A stretch of 64,000 nucleotides of DNA from Hyposmocoma kahamanoa (Eukaryota; Arthropoda; Insecta; Lepidoptera; Cosmopterigidae). Position 1 is the stretch's first letter. Every line of letters starts with the position of its first letter. Under the pieces are notes generated by a model that was not told where the DNA came from, did not search any database, and worked only from the letters and a program-made list of their open reading frames with translations. This document shows positions 22,480-35,800 of the stretch, one piece after another. Both the position numbers and the translations under genes were made by a program. The stretch is taken from assembly GCF_003589595.1 (NCBI RefSeq), contig NW_020654051.1, forward strand, positions 10,186,316 to 10,250,315, written 5' to 3'.

Positions 22480-23361
22480 CGTTAGGAGGGATTACAATTA
22501 GACGTAGGTAAAACTTATAAAAGTGATCATTTAATAATAAATAAAATAAAAATTTTAAGATTAGGATCCCTCACCGCGAGCATCCGCCTGTAATGTAACA
22601 ATCCAAGATTCGATTTTGGGGCATTACATTACAATATTGCTTCCCATGTGCCTCCCTGACCGATCGATATATAATTATATGTTTAAAAATGAAACTCCGT
22701 TGGTTGGATGGCGTTGCCTGTTTATAGCTAAATAACAACCTAACCATTACCGACACTATACCTACGGCATCTACTATTATCATTTTAATGGTACCGTATA
22801 GTGTGGTTATATGTTCATGAAATTTTCCACATGACAAGAATAATACTTTTTACAATTGATGGAACTCAATATAGATTGTTGGAAAGTATTAAATAAAGAA
22901 ACTTATGAGCTAACGGAGCCCAACAAACATTATTTATCGCGTCTTTTTTTTTAGGATTTCCTTGATTTATGGTTGTGACAATGTCTACTCCTTAGAGCAA
23001 GTTAACCTTCAAAAAGTGAAGTGAAATAATATTTTGATGCAGTCAATCCATATCTTAGAATAAGTATATAGATGATTGCATATATGAGTTTGTACATGGT
23101 TTGTATTATAGCATGTGTTGTGTGGTGCTTTGTTGTTGAAAAGATAGTATTACGAAATATTTTGTACGTTGCGTTGGTGATAATTAGGTAAGTACCTACA
23201 TAATACAAATGTGTAGATACGCGTAATACAACGGTAATAATATAATAATTATTTTTAGATTGACAATTGTGTCTAAAATAATATAATATAATAAATAAAT
23301 AAATAATATAATAGTGTTATAGGTACACGTACGTCTAAAACCAGACATTGGTGGTCGTTCT
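22480..23361. other. Region upstream of the glycosyltransferase gene
   Basis: About 880 bp without a supportable gene. It is AT-rich and becomes GC-rich abruptly at the first exon. A short (ATAA)n tract lies at 23285-23320. Any promoter or 5' untranslated exon is expected here but I cannot place one. Confidence 0.4.
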
Positions 23362-23813
23362 ATGGCAGCGAGAGCAAAAGCGGCGGCATTGGTGTCGCGC
23401 GCGATGCGCCTGCGATTCTCCGTATGTCTCGGCGGCTCAATCCTGCTCCTGACGTTTCTGCACTTCTTCCTGTGCAGCTCTTACAACTATCCATACATGT
23501 CACGTGCCTTTGTGCTAGACGACTTATATAAGAAGGTGAATCCTCAACTAGAGCTGTCCAAGTCAAAGCCACAGTGCGACTACAGCCGCGTGTTGGCGAG
23601 CCGCAAAAGCTTCAGCGGCTGGGAGGTGCATACGTTTCAAAACTATAACGACCTGTCCCTAGACGGGTTAGTGAACGGTAGTTTCGCCCCAGCGCATTGC
23701 AACCCGCTCGTGAGCGTGGCGGTCATCGTCTCGTATCGCAGTCGCGAGGAGCAGCGCAACATCTTCTTGCCTTACATGCACAATTTCTTGCGTAAGCAAA
23801 ACATTCATTACAA
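23362..23813 (+). CDS. Glycosyltransferase exon 1 (membrane anchor, stem, N-domain)
   Basis: This GC-rich exon encodes residues 1-150 and two bases of codon 151. A short basic cytoplasmic tail (MAARAKAAALVSRAMRLR) precedes the membrane span, a stem with one N-glycosylation sequon (NGS at 105-107), and the start of the catalytic fold (NPLVSVAVIVSYRSREEQ). The donor site is AA|GTAAGT. ATG at 23362 has a G at +4; Met15 is an alternative start but would leave almost no cytoplasmic tail. Confidence 0.9.
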
Positions 23814-26800
23814 GTAAGTAAACCAATTCTGAAATAACAGTTAGCCTGTATATAGTTCCACTGCTAGGCACAGGCCTCTTCTCACAATGGGAAGGCCTAG
23901 GCTGTAATTGTCACACGGGTCCAATGCGGATGGGTAACTTCATACGCATAATTAAATTACTTTGCAGATGTGTGCAGGTTTCCTCACAGAAAAGTTCACG
24001 ATCAATCGCAATGCCTCGTCCAACTGTCTTCCTCCTGCCTGTTCGAAAGTGCACCTCACCAACATCAGAGGGCTGCACTCAAATCTCGATTCGGTCCACT
24101 ACTACCTTAAAACCGACAAACCGCAGCTGCTGTTCCTCACCGAGACGCAGATGAGTTGTCCAACAGACGCAGCGTACCTCAGCTACCCCGGGTATATTCT
24201 GGAGCACAGGTTCGTACTTCGTGCCGGAGTCTCTGTGTACGTTCGCGATGACATCTGTGTCAAGCGACCTTGAGATTAAGAGTTTTTCTGTTGTGTGGCT
24301 TCTAGTTGACACAGGAGTTACACAAATAGTGTACTGATGTGTCTACTGCTCGCACAGTGGAGATCAGGAGACAACCAAGTTGTTCCAACATCTGAGCGAG
24401 ACATCTGCTGAGGCTCAGTTTAGGTACCCAGTGGCGCAACTAGTCATTCTGAGGGACTTTAATGCGCACCATCAAGAATGTTTGTTTCCATACCAGATGA
24501 CCGATCACGCTGGGAGAGAGACGCGTAAACTTGAGTTAACGCAAAGCGTTTCCCAGCTTGTCCGTGGCGCCATCAAAATCCCTGATGTTGTGTCCCATAA
24601 GGCTAATTGCTTGGACCTTCTGTTTACTGATCCAGTCCCGATACTCTGTGGTTGTGGATGTCCCACTGGGTACTTCTTCTTCTTCTTCGACTATTATCTG
24701 GTGAAAACTATCCGTATATTCCCCATCCGATCAGGGCCTTAGTGGTATGGACGGGTGTGGCGATACAGGTAAGCAGATTGGGATGAAATGAAGGGATGAT
24801 GAAAAGACGCCATTTCTTTGCGCCATATCCCTGGCAGGTGTACTTTCATTACATCGTTACATCAGGAGACTCGGCGAGCTGTGTTGATGCTGTAGTCGAG
24901 GTCTTGCGTTTGGGTATGGAGTATTACATACCATACTCTGATGTACCCAATGGACCCCAAACTCGTCAATGGTTTAACGCTGACTGTAGCTGCGCTGAAG
25001 CACAAAAACAGTCCGCGTACCAAGCTTGGGCAGGTGCTCGACTGCGCAAAGCTCCGTGTACTCAGAACTTGAAGAAAGCTTTTAATAAGGCCGCCTAAAA
25101 ATGCAAAAGTGTGTTACGTAGGTCCGAGTTCGACCATGTGCGCCTCATAGGGGCTAAGCTTGCCTCTTATCCAGCAGGTAGTAAATCCTTCTGGTCCCTG
25201 GCCAAAGCGGTCGGAACTAACTTTTGTTGCCCATCTTTGCTCTGCTGAAGTCGGACGGCACGCTGGCTCATACCGCAGAAGACAAGGCGAATCTTTTTGC
25301 CTCACTCTTCGCAAGAGTTGCGTCTGGATGCCGCAGGGACTACCACCACCTACCTCACCTCAGGCTGGCTACACTATGGCGCCAGTTCGCATAAACCAAA
25401 AAGAGGTACTTAGAACTCTGTGGAATCTAGACGTGAATAAAGCTAGCGGGCCAGTTGGAATTCCAGCAATAGTCCTACGTAACTGTGCGCCTGAATTGTC
25501 TCCTATTCTCATACGCTTGTACCGACTCTCACTTGAGACTAGTGTAGCTCCCAGAACGTGGAAACTCGCAAACGCGCAATCTGTCCATAAAAAGGGAGCA
25601 GAGCTGACCCAGCTATGGAACGTGTACTCAACAACCGTCTTTATTGTACCTTGAAGACAACGACCTCCTCAGTGATCGCCAGTACGGATTCCGACGAGGG
25701 CGAACTACTGGGGTATCTTCTTATGTATGCCTGTCACATATGGAGCAAGGCTATAGAAAAGCAAGACGAAGCACTAGCAGTGTCTTTAGACATTTCTAAA
25801 GCCTTTGACAGGCTCTGGCACGCAAGCCTTTTAAGTAAGATTCTCTCTTATGGGCTTCCCACTAACCTTTGCAATTGGGTCTCGGATTTCTTGAGCGAAC
25901 GTTCGATTCGAGTAGTCTTAGAAGACTACTCTTCTGAACATATGGCGATAGATGCCGTTCTAACAAAGTTCCTCGGGGTTCCGTACTGTCTGCAACTCTC
26001 ATTCTGCTGAACATTAATGATATGTTAATTTCAGGTACTTTACCAATGCAAGGGTCAGTGGAGAGGAAATCCAGTCTTTTCGAGAGTCTATTTTTAGCAG
26101 TTTGGATTGAAACTCTAGGCAGTCTCCGATTGGGGCGATGCCAATCTTGTCAAATTTAACGTTACCAAAACCCAAGTGTGTCTATTCCAGTATATTCTCC
26201 ACAAAACGGAGTCCCTTTGAGATGACTCCGAATTTTCGTGATGTATCCATATCGATAGCCGACCGTCTCCAGCTACTTGGAATGGACCTGTCGTCCAATT
26301 TGAACTTTGGCAGATACATTGAATCCATGGCCAAAAATGCAGCAAGGAAGCTTGGTATCCTTTCCAGGGTGAGGCTTTACTTTACACCGGGACAGTTGCT
26401 CCAGCTGTACCAAGCACAATTCCGGACGTGCATGGAGTACTGCTGCCACCTGTAGGATGGCTCTGCTACATACCAACTGGCCACCTTGGATTCAATTAAC
26501 AATCGTGGCAAGAGACTTATAGGTGACCCAAAATTGGTGAAGGTGAATCTGCAGAGCCTTGAACACCGCCGTAAAGTTGCCTTTTTTTTTTTTTTGACGG
26601 GGGAAATCTTTATGGATACCCCTGAGCCCAGGGAGACTCAGGAGTTATGTGGGGACTCTCCCTCCAAACTGGAGGGACTACCCCACTAAAACCCCCCCGG
26701 GTTTCCCTCTCGCCGGTTGAGTCGGCGCCGTGGGATCAGTGAACATTCACCACGACGCCGCCCGGGCCGTAAAGTTGCCAGCTTATCGGTATTTTATAGG

Positions 26801-29800
26801 ATATATCACGGAGTGTGTGTGATGGAATTACACGATTTAATTCCGCCTTCCCCTTTCCATCATCGGAGGACCAGACGTAGGCTTGGGTACCACCCCTATG
26901 TTGTGGATATTCCAAAGAGTCGCACGAGGCGTTACGCTTCCACATTTATATGGCGAACGGCAATGAAGTGGAATTCCCTGACTGCAGACTTGTTCCTTTT
27001 CAAGGCGAGAGTGAATAGGTATTATGTGTATGATCCATCGTCGACATCATCGTCACTTTCCATCAGGTGAGATGAAGGTCAAATGCTCACTTACATATTA
27101 TAAAAAAAAATTAGGTATGCATTTTTAACAGAGTCTAGAAGGTCTTCGAAAGGCATGCAAGTAGTGTTAGTATCTAAGCACCATGCAAGGATCAGGTGGA
27201 AATGCCACGGGACACAAAGAAATGAAAAATATTAATAATTATTTTAGGTGATTCATTAAAAGATACTTCTCAGGTAATCTACAGCAATAAAGCACAATTA
27301 TGCCAATACTCAACTAGTTACTTTAATCGTCGTTTGTCGAAATTAAATTTTTGTTATAAGTGCGCGTTGAACTCCATCTTACCTGATGGTAAGTGACGAT
27401 GAAGCATGCATACCTAAATAATGCCTATTCACTTTCGCCTTGAAAGGGCCCCTGAAATGTAGTAAGTAAAGACCGCTTAAAAACATAACTTCGATATTTA
27501 TAACCATCTTCGCATGTACCTTACCATTTATAGAATATACATAGTCGAGCAGGAGGACGAGAAGCCGTTCAACAAAGGTTTGTTGTACAACACTGGCGCG
27601 CAGCAGGCCATGGCCGATGGGTTCCCGTGTCTGGTGTTGCACGACGTGGATCTGCTGCCGCTTGACGCCGCTAACCTATACGCCTGCCTTAGCCAACCGC
27701 GGCACATGAGCGCCAGCCTCGACAAGTTCCGCTTCTTGCTCACTTACGACACCCTGGTGGGAGGCGCGCTGGCCATCCGCGCCGACCAATACGTGCAGGT
27801 CAACGGCTTCTCCCACCGCTTCGAGGGCTGGGGCGGCGAGGACGACGACTTCTATAATAAGATCAAAGATAACGGCCTACGCGTACTCAGGTTACTACCT
27901 ATATTTGACTTACTTACTTGTTCGAACATATCGTGTATTAGTTATTTCGGAGTGAAGTTATCAGCATTCGTTAAACCGCGAAAAATATCTATCGTAACTG
28001 TTGATGCGCCGGGTTCATTACTCGTATAAGGACTATTCTCATTTCTGCAACTTTTTTTGTGCATAATATGTATTAAAAAACGATATACTTGTATTACTTA
28101 GTCAATTTCTATTTAAAATTAATCGAGGTAGTTTATATTAATATGGGTTTTTTCTATATTTACACAATATAAATATTAATTTAAATCATCATTAAGAAAG
28201 TGACGAAAATGTCACTTCCATATCGTGTGCAAAGTCCATTTACAATAATACAAATTAAAATTGAATATATTTATCTGTAATAATTATTCTATATTAATTT
28301 ACGATAATACTTAGAATAAACTTTCTAAAAAAGACTAAATAATTACAACATAAGTAAAATAATGGATTCAAAATATTTCATAACGTTTGTGCATGAAAGA
28401 ATTTTCACCTCCTGCATATACTTATTGAAAGCAGCCATAATTTATTAAATCAGATAACAGAGTTTCTGAACAATTACAGACAAGAAACACAATGCCATCT
28501 TGAAAGTTTTTGACAGTTTGCCACTTCCGGGTTAATACTTTTGGCGCACAGACCTTTAAAGTACGATTTTTCAAAAATTTGCCTGCTATTTTGGTCAGTT
28601 TTGTGGATTACATATCATAATATTTTATTCAATTAAGATCTATCAGATATCGTAAAATTATGAGCTATTATAACCGTCATCTAGGCATTTCTTCGTATTT
28701 TATAAATAGAAATTGAGGCCACGAAAAAGCGGTATTAAGTTTGAAATCTCGCCTCCATGGAGGTCACCCACGTGGATTACCGTTATCCATAGAGGTGACA
28801 CAATATCCATGGAAGTGACAATATAATAATGGACGCTTTTTATCAACTTAAATAATAATAATAATAACGCATACACTCAACATAGCCCCGTACTAGGAAA
28901 ACCCTGTGTCGCGGGTGCCATGGATACACACACATAGACAACCACAAATTACACTCAAACTCACGAGATAATTAAATGTAGGCCATACAAATGTTTCTCC
29001 AGGCCCGGGAATAGAACCTGGGGCCTCGTGGCAGTCCGGCATGGTAACCGTTCGGCCACGGAGGCAGTTAATATATATCAACGTAATTAATTTGATTTAT
29101 ATATACTTTAGTAGATAATTATGGCGCCCACGAAAAATGTTAGAAAGAGATAGACGTAAGAAAAGCAAGAAGAAAAGAAAAGCAGAATGCAAGAGGAGCA
29201 ATCGGGAAAAAATATAAAAGTAGGGTCAAGAGCACGTCAAGCTTGACACTTAAGATTTAAATCCAACTCTATGCCGCTTAGGATAAGAACAGTCCAAAGT
29301 ACAAAGTGTCAATCTTGACGTGCTCTTGCACTCTTGCGAAACGAAGAAAAGAATAAGTACTATCTATTGACCAAATGACAGAAAGAAAATAGAGAAAGGA
29401 ATGGCGTAAGAGGCTAAAAATTCTCAGAGATAATAGAACATGCAAGGAAAGACTTTTAATCTGTCTTCGTGATGATTCACCGCCTTCAAGCGACATCGAA
29501 AATCAACCGATGAACCGATTGCGCATCTTCCTTCTATTTCAAACATCTCCTTCTGTCCCAAACATACGAACTTGTTCTGTTTCAAGATGTCTTTCGTCAT
29601 CCAGATACTCATCTCCATCACTATTGGTAAATTACTTGCTTAAGAGACTTGATTCACAAAGTGTTAGTAGGTAGTACAGGTACAACATACCCTCTGAGGA
29701 TTGGATTGAAGACTGCAAACAGTAATCACCACCATCATTATTGAAATAATGGTGAAATTTGCCGAATAGAATTGAGACGTTTCCGTTCCAAAAAATCGTC

Positions 29801-32800
29801 CTTAAACTTTTTTACAAACACGACTTAGACCAGAGGCGTCCCCTGACAGGACGGGACGGCAGTCGATCCTTCAGCAGCCCTATATGCAAGCACACACTGA
29901 CGGCAATTATGTCGCGGCATCCTTAAACGTGTCACGGTATCTTTAGGTATGCCCGGACATTTTTAGGTGTGTTGAAGCATACCGTCGCTACATCGTTGCG
30001 TGACGTGTATTGAATGCTATAGTTGCATGGCGTCAAGCAACTATAGACCAATGGCGACGCGGAGCGGGTTCCCTGAAACCTATCGATGCATCCTTAAGGC
30101 CGTCGAGGCATTCATAATACTGCCGAGGCATTCATAATACTGCCGAGACACCCATAAGGCTGCCGAGGATCCATAAGACTGCCGAGGCATCTCTAAAACT
30201 GGCAAGGCATCCCTAAGGTTACCGAGACATCCATAAGGCTGCTGAGGCATTCCGGAGGTTGCCTAGGCATTCCGGAGGCTGAAGGCTCGGCATGCCTAAG
30301 CATATCGCAGCTTCATTTTGCAGCTACGATCATAATCACTAAAATTGCAACTATAAAGACATAATCTTAAGGTACATTACTATTCGTCACCTAAAAATCC
30401 CTTGCCGTCACGTCCTGTCAGTGGGCTAACTTTATTACGTAGTAAAAGTAAAAAGTAATTTCTATAAGGTAATAACATCTTCTTTAGCTGGTGAAAACGA
30501 AGAGGCTTACTTTTTTTGAGGTCAAATGACAACAAAAAAGTTCAGTAAACAATAACCTTACAGTAATTAGTGTTTTGTAAATTATATTTTATTTAAATTA
30601 TTAAACTATTTTTCATGTTATAAGGCTGAATATATCAACATTATTTTACCATGGAACTTGATAGACTAACAAGGCCATTAGCTTTAGCACTCCAAGAGTA
30701 AAAATTAGATAATATGAAAATGTCACGACATCATAGCTCATTTTGCATTTTCCCAAAAACTAAAAATTTTGTGTTGACCACTTTCTTTCTAAAAGTGCGA
30801 AGTGTTAAGTAAATAATATTGATTATAAAAACTATTATTAGTCATACTGGTACTCATGTGACCTGATATTAAAAATATATTAAAAATTGAATAGGAGACT
30901 GTGTTAGTGTTCCTAAAAAAATTATTTTAATAATATAGAATTTACATAATTGAATATACCTAATCCGACCGGATCGAAGGAATTTTTTCTGAGTGTTCGA
31001 TCTTTGTATTAATAATTATAACAAACTAGTGGAGTAATTTCACGAAAAATAATTGAATATCAATTCAATAAAAATTTAATTAATACAGTGAATAGCGACA
31101 TCTCTCGCCAGGTCTGGTAGCTGTAAAGGTACTAACTGGGTGATAAATCCGTTAAAGATTTCTCATAGATGGCGCTACGACTAAAAAGTCTTTGAAAGGC
31201 CAAGTACAAAGACACGACGCAAGCACATAGAAGAATTCGTGAGGTCCGTTGGTTCGTTCCGTGGCTTAGTTGGTATAGCGTCTGGCACGGTATGCAAGAG
31301 GACGTCGGTTCGAATCCGACCGGATCGAAGGAATTTTTTCTGAGTGTTCGATCTTTGTATTAATAATTATAACAAACTAGTGGAGTAATTTCACAAAAAA
31401 TAATTGAATATCAATTCAATAAAAATTTAATTTATACCTAATACTTTAAAGAGCCCAAATATAAATCAGTATGTAGTGGTTACGTAAATAAAAATAAAAG
31501 TAAAAAATACGTTTTATTCTACAGTAAACCACACATGCTTCATTAAAATTAAACTAACTTGTCATTACCTTGGAGTTGTGTCACTTCCGTGGAGGCGTGT
31601 TTTCTTTTTTCCTTTTTTTTTCTTGAAAACTACAGTGATAATAGCTAGGTTCTTAAGTGAAACATATTGTAGAATACGGTACCTTTCATTTGAGACTACT
31701 TTGAATTAAAAAACATTGTTTTTTTTTATTATTTCAAGTCCGTTTTTGAGAATGGTATAAGTATTAGTTGTTAACTTTACCTAATTGTTATTCAAACCTT
31801 TCAATTATCCGAATGAGAATATATCTAGCTTTATAATAGGGGTTAAAGTATGAAATTGCCGATTTGTACTGAAAANNNNNNNNNNNNNNNNNNNNNNNNN
31901 NNNNNNNNNNNNNNNNNNNNNNNNNNNNNNNNNNNNNNNNNNNNNNNNNNNNNNNNNNNNNNNNNNNNNNNNNNNNNNNNNNNNNNNNNNNNNNNNNNNN
32001 NNNNNNNNNNNNNNNNNNNNNNNNNNNNNNNNNNNNNNNNNNNNNNNNNNNNNNNNNNNNNNNNNNNNNNNNNNNNNNNNNNNNNNNNNNNNNNNNNNNN
32101 NNNNNNNNNNNNNNNNNNNNNNNNNNNNNNNNNNNNNNNNNNNNNNNNNNNNNNNNNNNNNNNNNNNNNNNNNNNNNNNNNNNNNNNNNNNNNNNNNNNN
32201 NNNNNNNNNNNNNNNNNNNNNNNNNNNNNNNNNNNNNNNNNNNNNNNNNNNNNNNNNNNNNNNNNNNNNNNNNNNTTTTCACTTGTCTCGCGTCTTGACC
32301 CTCGCCTCTGGCTCGGGCCAAGGAGCCTCGAGACTCGTGAATAATGACTAACTTTCCGCACTTATATAAAAAATAACTATTATAACATATTTGCTCGTAA
32401 AGTGGCTGAAATAACACCAATTTCAATATCGTAATGTATTTCATTACGCACTTGTGCGTTATTGTAATGTAAAACGCACGAGTTTTTTTTTTAATAAAGT
32501 AACATGCACGGTTTTTTGAGATGCTCTATTTAAAAATGAACGATACTTTTTTAAATCTTTGCAAAGAGTTTTTATGTTAGAAAAGTGGTCAATATTTTAT
32601 GAATAAAATTAACTTTGGGAGATAAAATATAGTAAATAAACATTTAATTCTTTCATTGAATTAATTTTGACAATAAATTACAACCATTTATCTGTAACAA
32701 AAACACAAAAATATTAATTTACTTTATTAGTAATACTGGCTATTTTTATACCTTTGCCTAAAAAAAAACGTTGATGCGCGCGCATGGCTAATTTGTGGAC

Positions 32801-35800
32801 AATTAAAAATTATTTCGCGCGCTCTTTCTTTTCGCTGTATTGTTTTTATTTGAAAATGTCGTCAAGTAGTGATGAATTTATCAATTTGACACCGCCACAA
32901 GTCTTAAACGCAACGAAAAAGGCTACTCTAAGCCTCTTACCTGAAAAATCGACCGATAGATACTTACAAGCTTAGAATAATAACGCATAGAAACCTAGCC
33001 CGCACACGTTAAGTGAGGCAAATTGTAGGACGCCCTATGGGCTTACACGAGCGAGCGGGCTGTCAGTGCTCAAGGTCAAGTTGCACCGCGAGGAGCTCAA
33101 AAATTTTTGCTAAAAATGACGAATTGTGCGGTAATTGGGTTTAAAAATAGATCAGACAAATATAAAATAGACACTAACATCACATTCAACAAGGAAATAA
33201 CGCGTTTCAACTTGTATTTTTGTATAAATGTTCACTAAAACAGAAAATTAATTTCGTTGCAACAAGATACGAAAATGTTGCAAAGTAACGGCTTTTTTCT
33301 CCCCATTTTGCTATTCTGTTTCAAAATAATTATATTACGTAATTTTTTGAGAATAGGCAATATCGCAACGGTTGCAAAATTTCTACAAATGTACACCGCC
33401 GAAACAACATTGTAGGGAATTTATGTTAGCTATTTTTACGAAATATATTTAGCATTTGTCTTCATTAGTTTCATGTGAAAAATCATTATTCTTGTTCATC
33501 ATACACTCATTTAAATCAATTGTCTTGCCCAGACTTAAAAGTTCTTAATTTAAATTATTTCAGGAAACTAGCTCTGACTAAAAAGTCATCGTCAGTTCTC
33601 CAAAATCGTGTATAAATAACTTTCAGGTTCAGGTTCTTAATTGTTATCGTGTACTTTTCATGTAAACATACCCACAGATAATATCAGGCTATTTATATAT
33701 TCAAATTCGATAGTCGCACTTAAACTCGCTTGTAGGTTTTTGTTCATATATGAGTTAAATAAGAATTGGGTAGTATTTAATAAGGTGCCTACAGATTTGC
33801 TCGACATTGTCGATCGACAGTAACGATTGAGAATTATAGACGATTTCGAGGAGTTTTAGAGTGCTTATTACGAATGTAGCATTAATTTCTAAATCCAAGA
33901 TGGTTGACAACAAATTTCAAAAATGTATTTTTGGTAAACCATAAGGAAAAAACATGTATATCTGAATACAAGATGGAGGACAAGACTTCTAATTCTTCTT
34001 CTTCTAATTCTTTGCCATCTTGGATTTAGAAATATGTGCTATATTCGGAATGAGCAGCCCCTAATACCTTGAAAACGACACCCAACTTGCCATTATTCGA
34101 AAAATCGTGCCCGCCATCTTGGATTTAGAAATTAGTGCCATGTTCTTAATGAGCACCCCCAAATACCTCGAAAACGACACCTAACTTGCTATTATTTGAA
34201 AAGTCATGTACGCCATCTTGGATTTAGAAATAAGTGTTATATTCCTAATGAGCACCCCCAAATACCTCGAAAACGATCCCCAACTTGCCATTATATGAAA
34301 ATCGTGCCCGCCATCTTGGATTTAGAAATGAGTGCCATATTCGTAATGAGCACCCCCGAATACCTCGGAAATGATACCCATATGGCATTTATTTCAAAGT
34401 CGTGTCCGCCATCTTGGATTTAGAAATAAATGCCATATTCGTGATGAGCACCTCGAATACCTCAAAAACGATTCCCATATTGCATTTATTTGAAAAGACG
34501 TGTCCGCCATCTTGGATTTAGAAATGAGAAAAGTCGTGTCCGCCTTCGTGTATTCAGATATAAATGCCATTTCCATAAGGATTACCAAAAATAAATTTTC
34601 GAAAATTCCTGTCACTTGACGTTGTCGATCAACAGTAACGATCGACTAAATCGAGCATATCTGTAGGCACCTGATCGACAAAATCGAGCAAATCTGTAGG
34701 CACCTCTAACTTAACGATGAGTTAAGCAAGATACAATTTCCCCACTTTTGAGGGAAATGTTATTCCATGGCATCATTATTTGTATATTTGTGTGCGTGCC
34801 GACGAGCGTAAATACAAGTTGCTTACGCCTACATGAATTTGATTTTTGCCTCACTTGTGACAGTTCGTTTTTTATGAAACTATCATTCTATGCGTTATTA
34901 TTCTAAGCTTACAAGCGTATCAAAAATTCATCATAATATGGAAAACAAGCAAAGATGCAAATTCATTTTCAGAAAATGTGTTTTTAGGCTATTTCATGGA
35001 ACTTTCTTAAAAATATAAGTTAAGCTCATTGTGGTGCTACTATTCAATGCTAAAAAGCACTATGAAAACAAACCATGGTATTGATATCAAGTCATACTCC
35101 AACTTGATAGCATTTCTAAAAAGACGCTCAGATGGCCATGTAAGTAAAAAGTCGAAAGCATTTTCGGCTGACAATATCAAGAAGTTCCTAAAAGAAGCTC
35201 CGGATTGGCGATATTTGGCAACAAAGGTCAGTTGAAACTAAATTATTGTCATTAATTTCTTTCACTTTCGTATTTCTTTACAATATAGGTGTTTATATGT
35301 TCTTTTAATCTCTTTTCAGGTTGTATTAATATTCGGTATAAATGGTGCATGTAGACGTCAAGAGTTGGCAAACATAACAACTAATGATGTCGAGAACCAT
35401 GGGCGGGTTCTTCTTGTCCAGGTCAAAAACACAAAAAATAAAATTCAAAGGTCGTTCACAATACAGGGGCCTTTTTACGACGTAGTGAAGAAATACGAAG
35501 CGCTTCGTTCAACAAAAGCTAATTCCAACAGATTTTTTTAAAATTACCAAAATGGAAAAGGGACTAACCAACCCATTGGCATCAATAAATTGGGAGCAAT
35601 GCCGAAAGAAATTGCCACTTTCTTAAATTTGCCTCAAGCAAATGAATACACAGGGCACAGTTTCAGAAGGTCCTCGGCTACATTGCTCGCTATTCAGGTG
35701 CGGACTTATTGACACTAAAACGCCACGGAGGATGGCGGTCAAGCAATGTAGCCGAAGGATACATAGAAGAGTCGATAAGAAATAAAGAAGAAATTAGCTC

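Larger units (their letters stand above)
32971..34907 (+). mobile_element. P-like (THAP) DNA transposon, 1937 bp, non-autonomous
   Basis: The ends CTTAGAATAATAACGCATAG and its inverted copy are flanked by a perfect 8-bp duplication CTTACAAG (32963-32970 and 34908-34915). The uninterrupted target reads as normal codons of the recombinase gene, which confirms both the ends and the 8-bp duplication. Inside, at 33117, an ATG opens a THAP-like zinc-finger start (MTNCAVIGFKN) whose second Cys is Phe here; the frame stops near 33237. The transposase catalytic part is missing, replaced by a fold-back block with tandem repeats. Confidence 0.85.

Noticed and set aside
27891..28029. Read-through extension of glycosyltransferase exon 2
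   Set aside because: The GT donor at 27891 and the exact in-phase match to exon 3 at 36504 show that the extension is intronic.
31257..31325. Functional tRNA gene
   Set aside because: A and B boxes are good, but the acceptor stem pairs poorly (about 5 of 7), the base before the would-be anticodon is C rather than T, and the sequence is embedded in a repeated element. It is better read as a SINE head.
31788..32444. Long open frames through 31843-32444
   Set aside because: Most of the codons are N from the assembly gap.
34015..34545. CRISPR-like array
   Set aside because: The units are directly tandem and similar along their whole 98 bp, with no unique spacers, and the DNA is eukaryotic.
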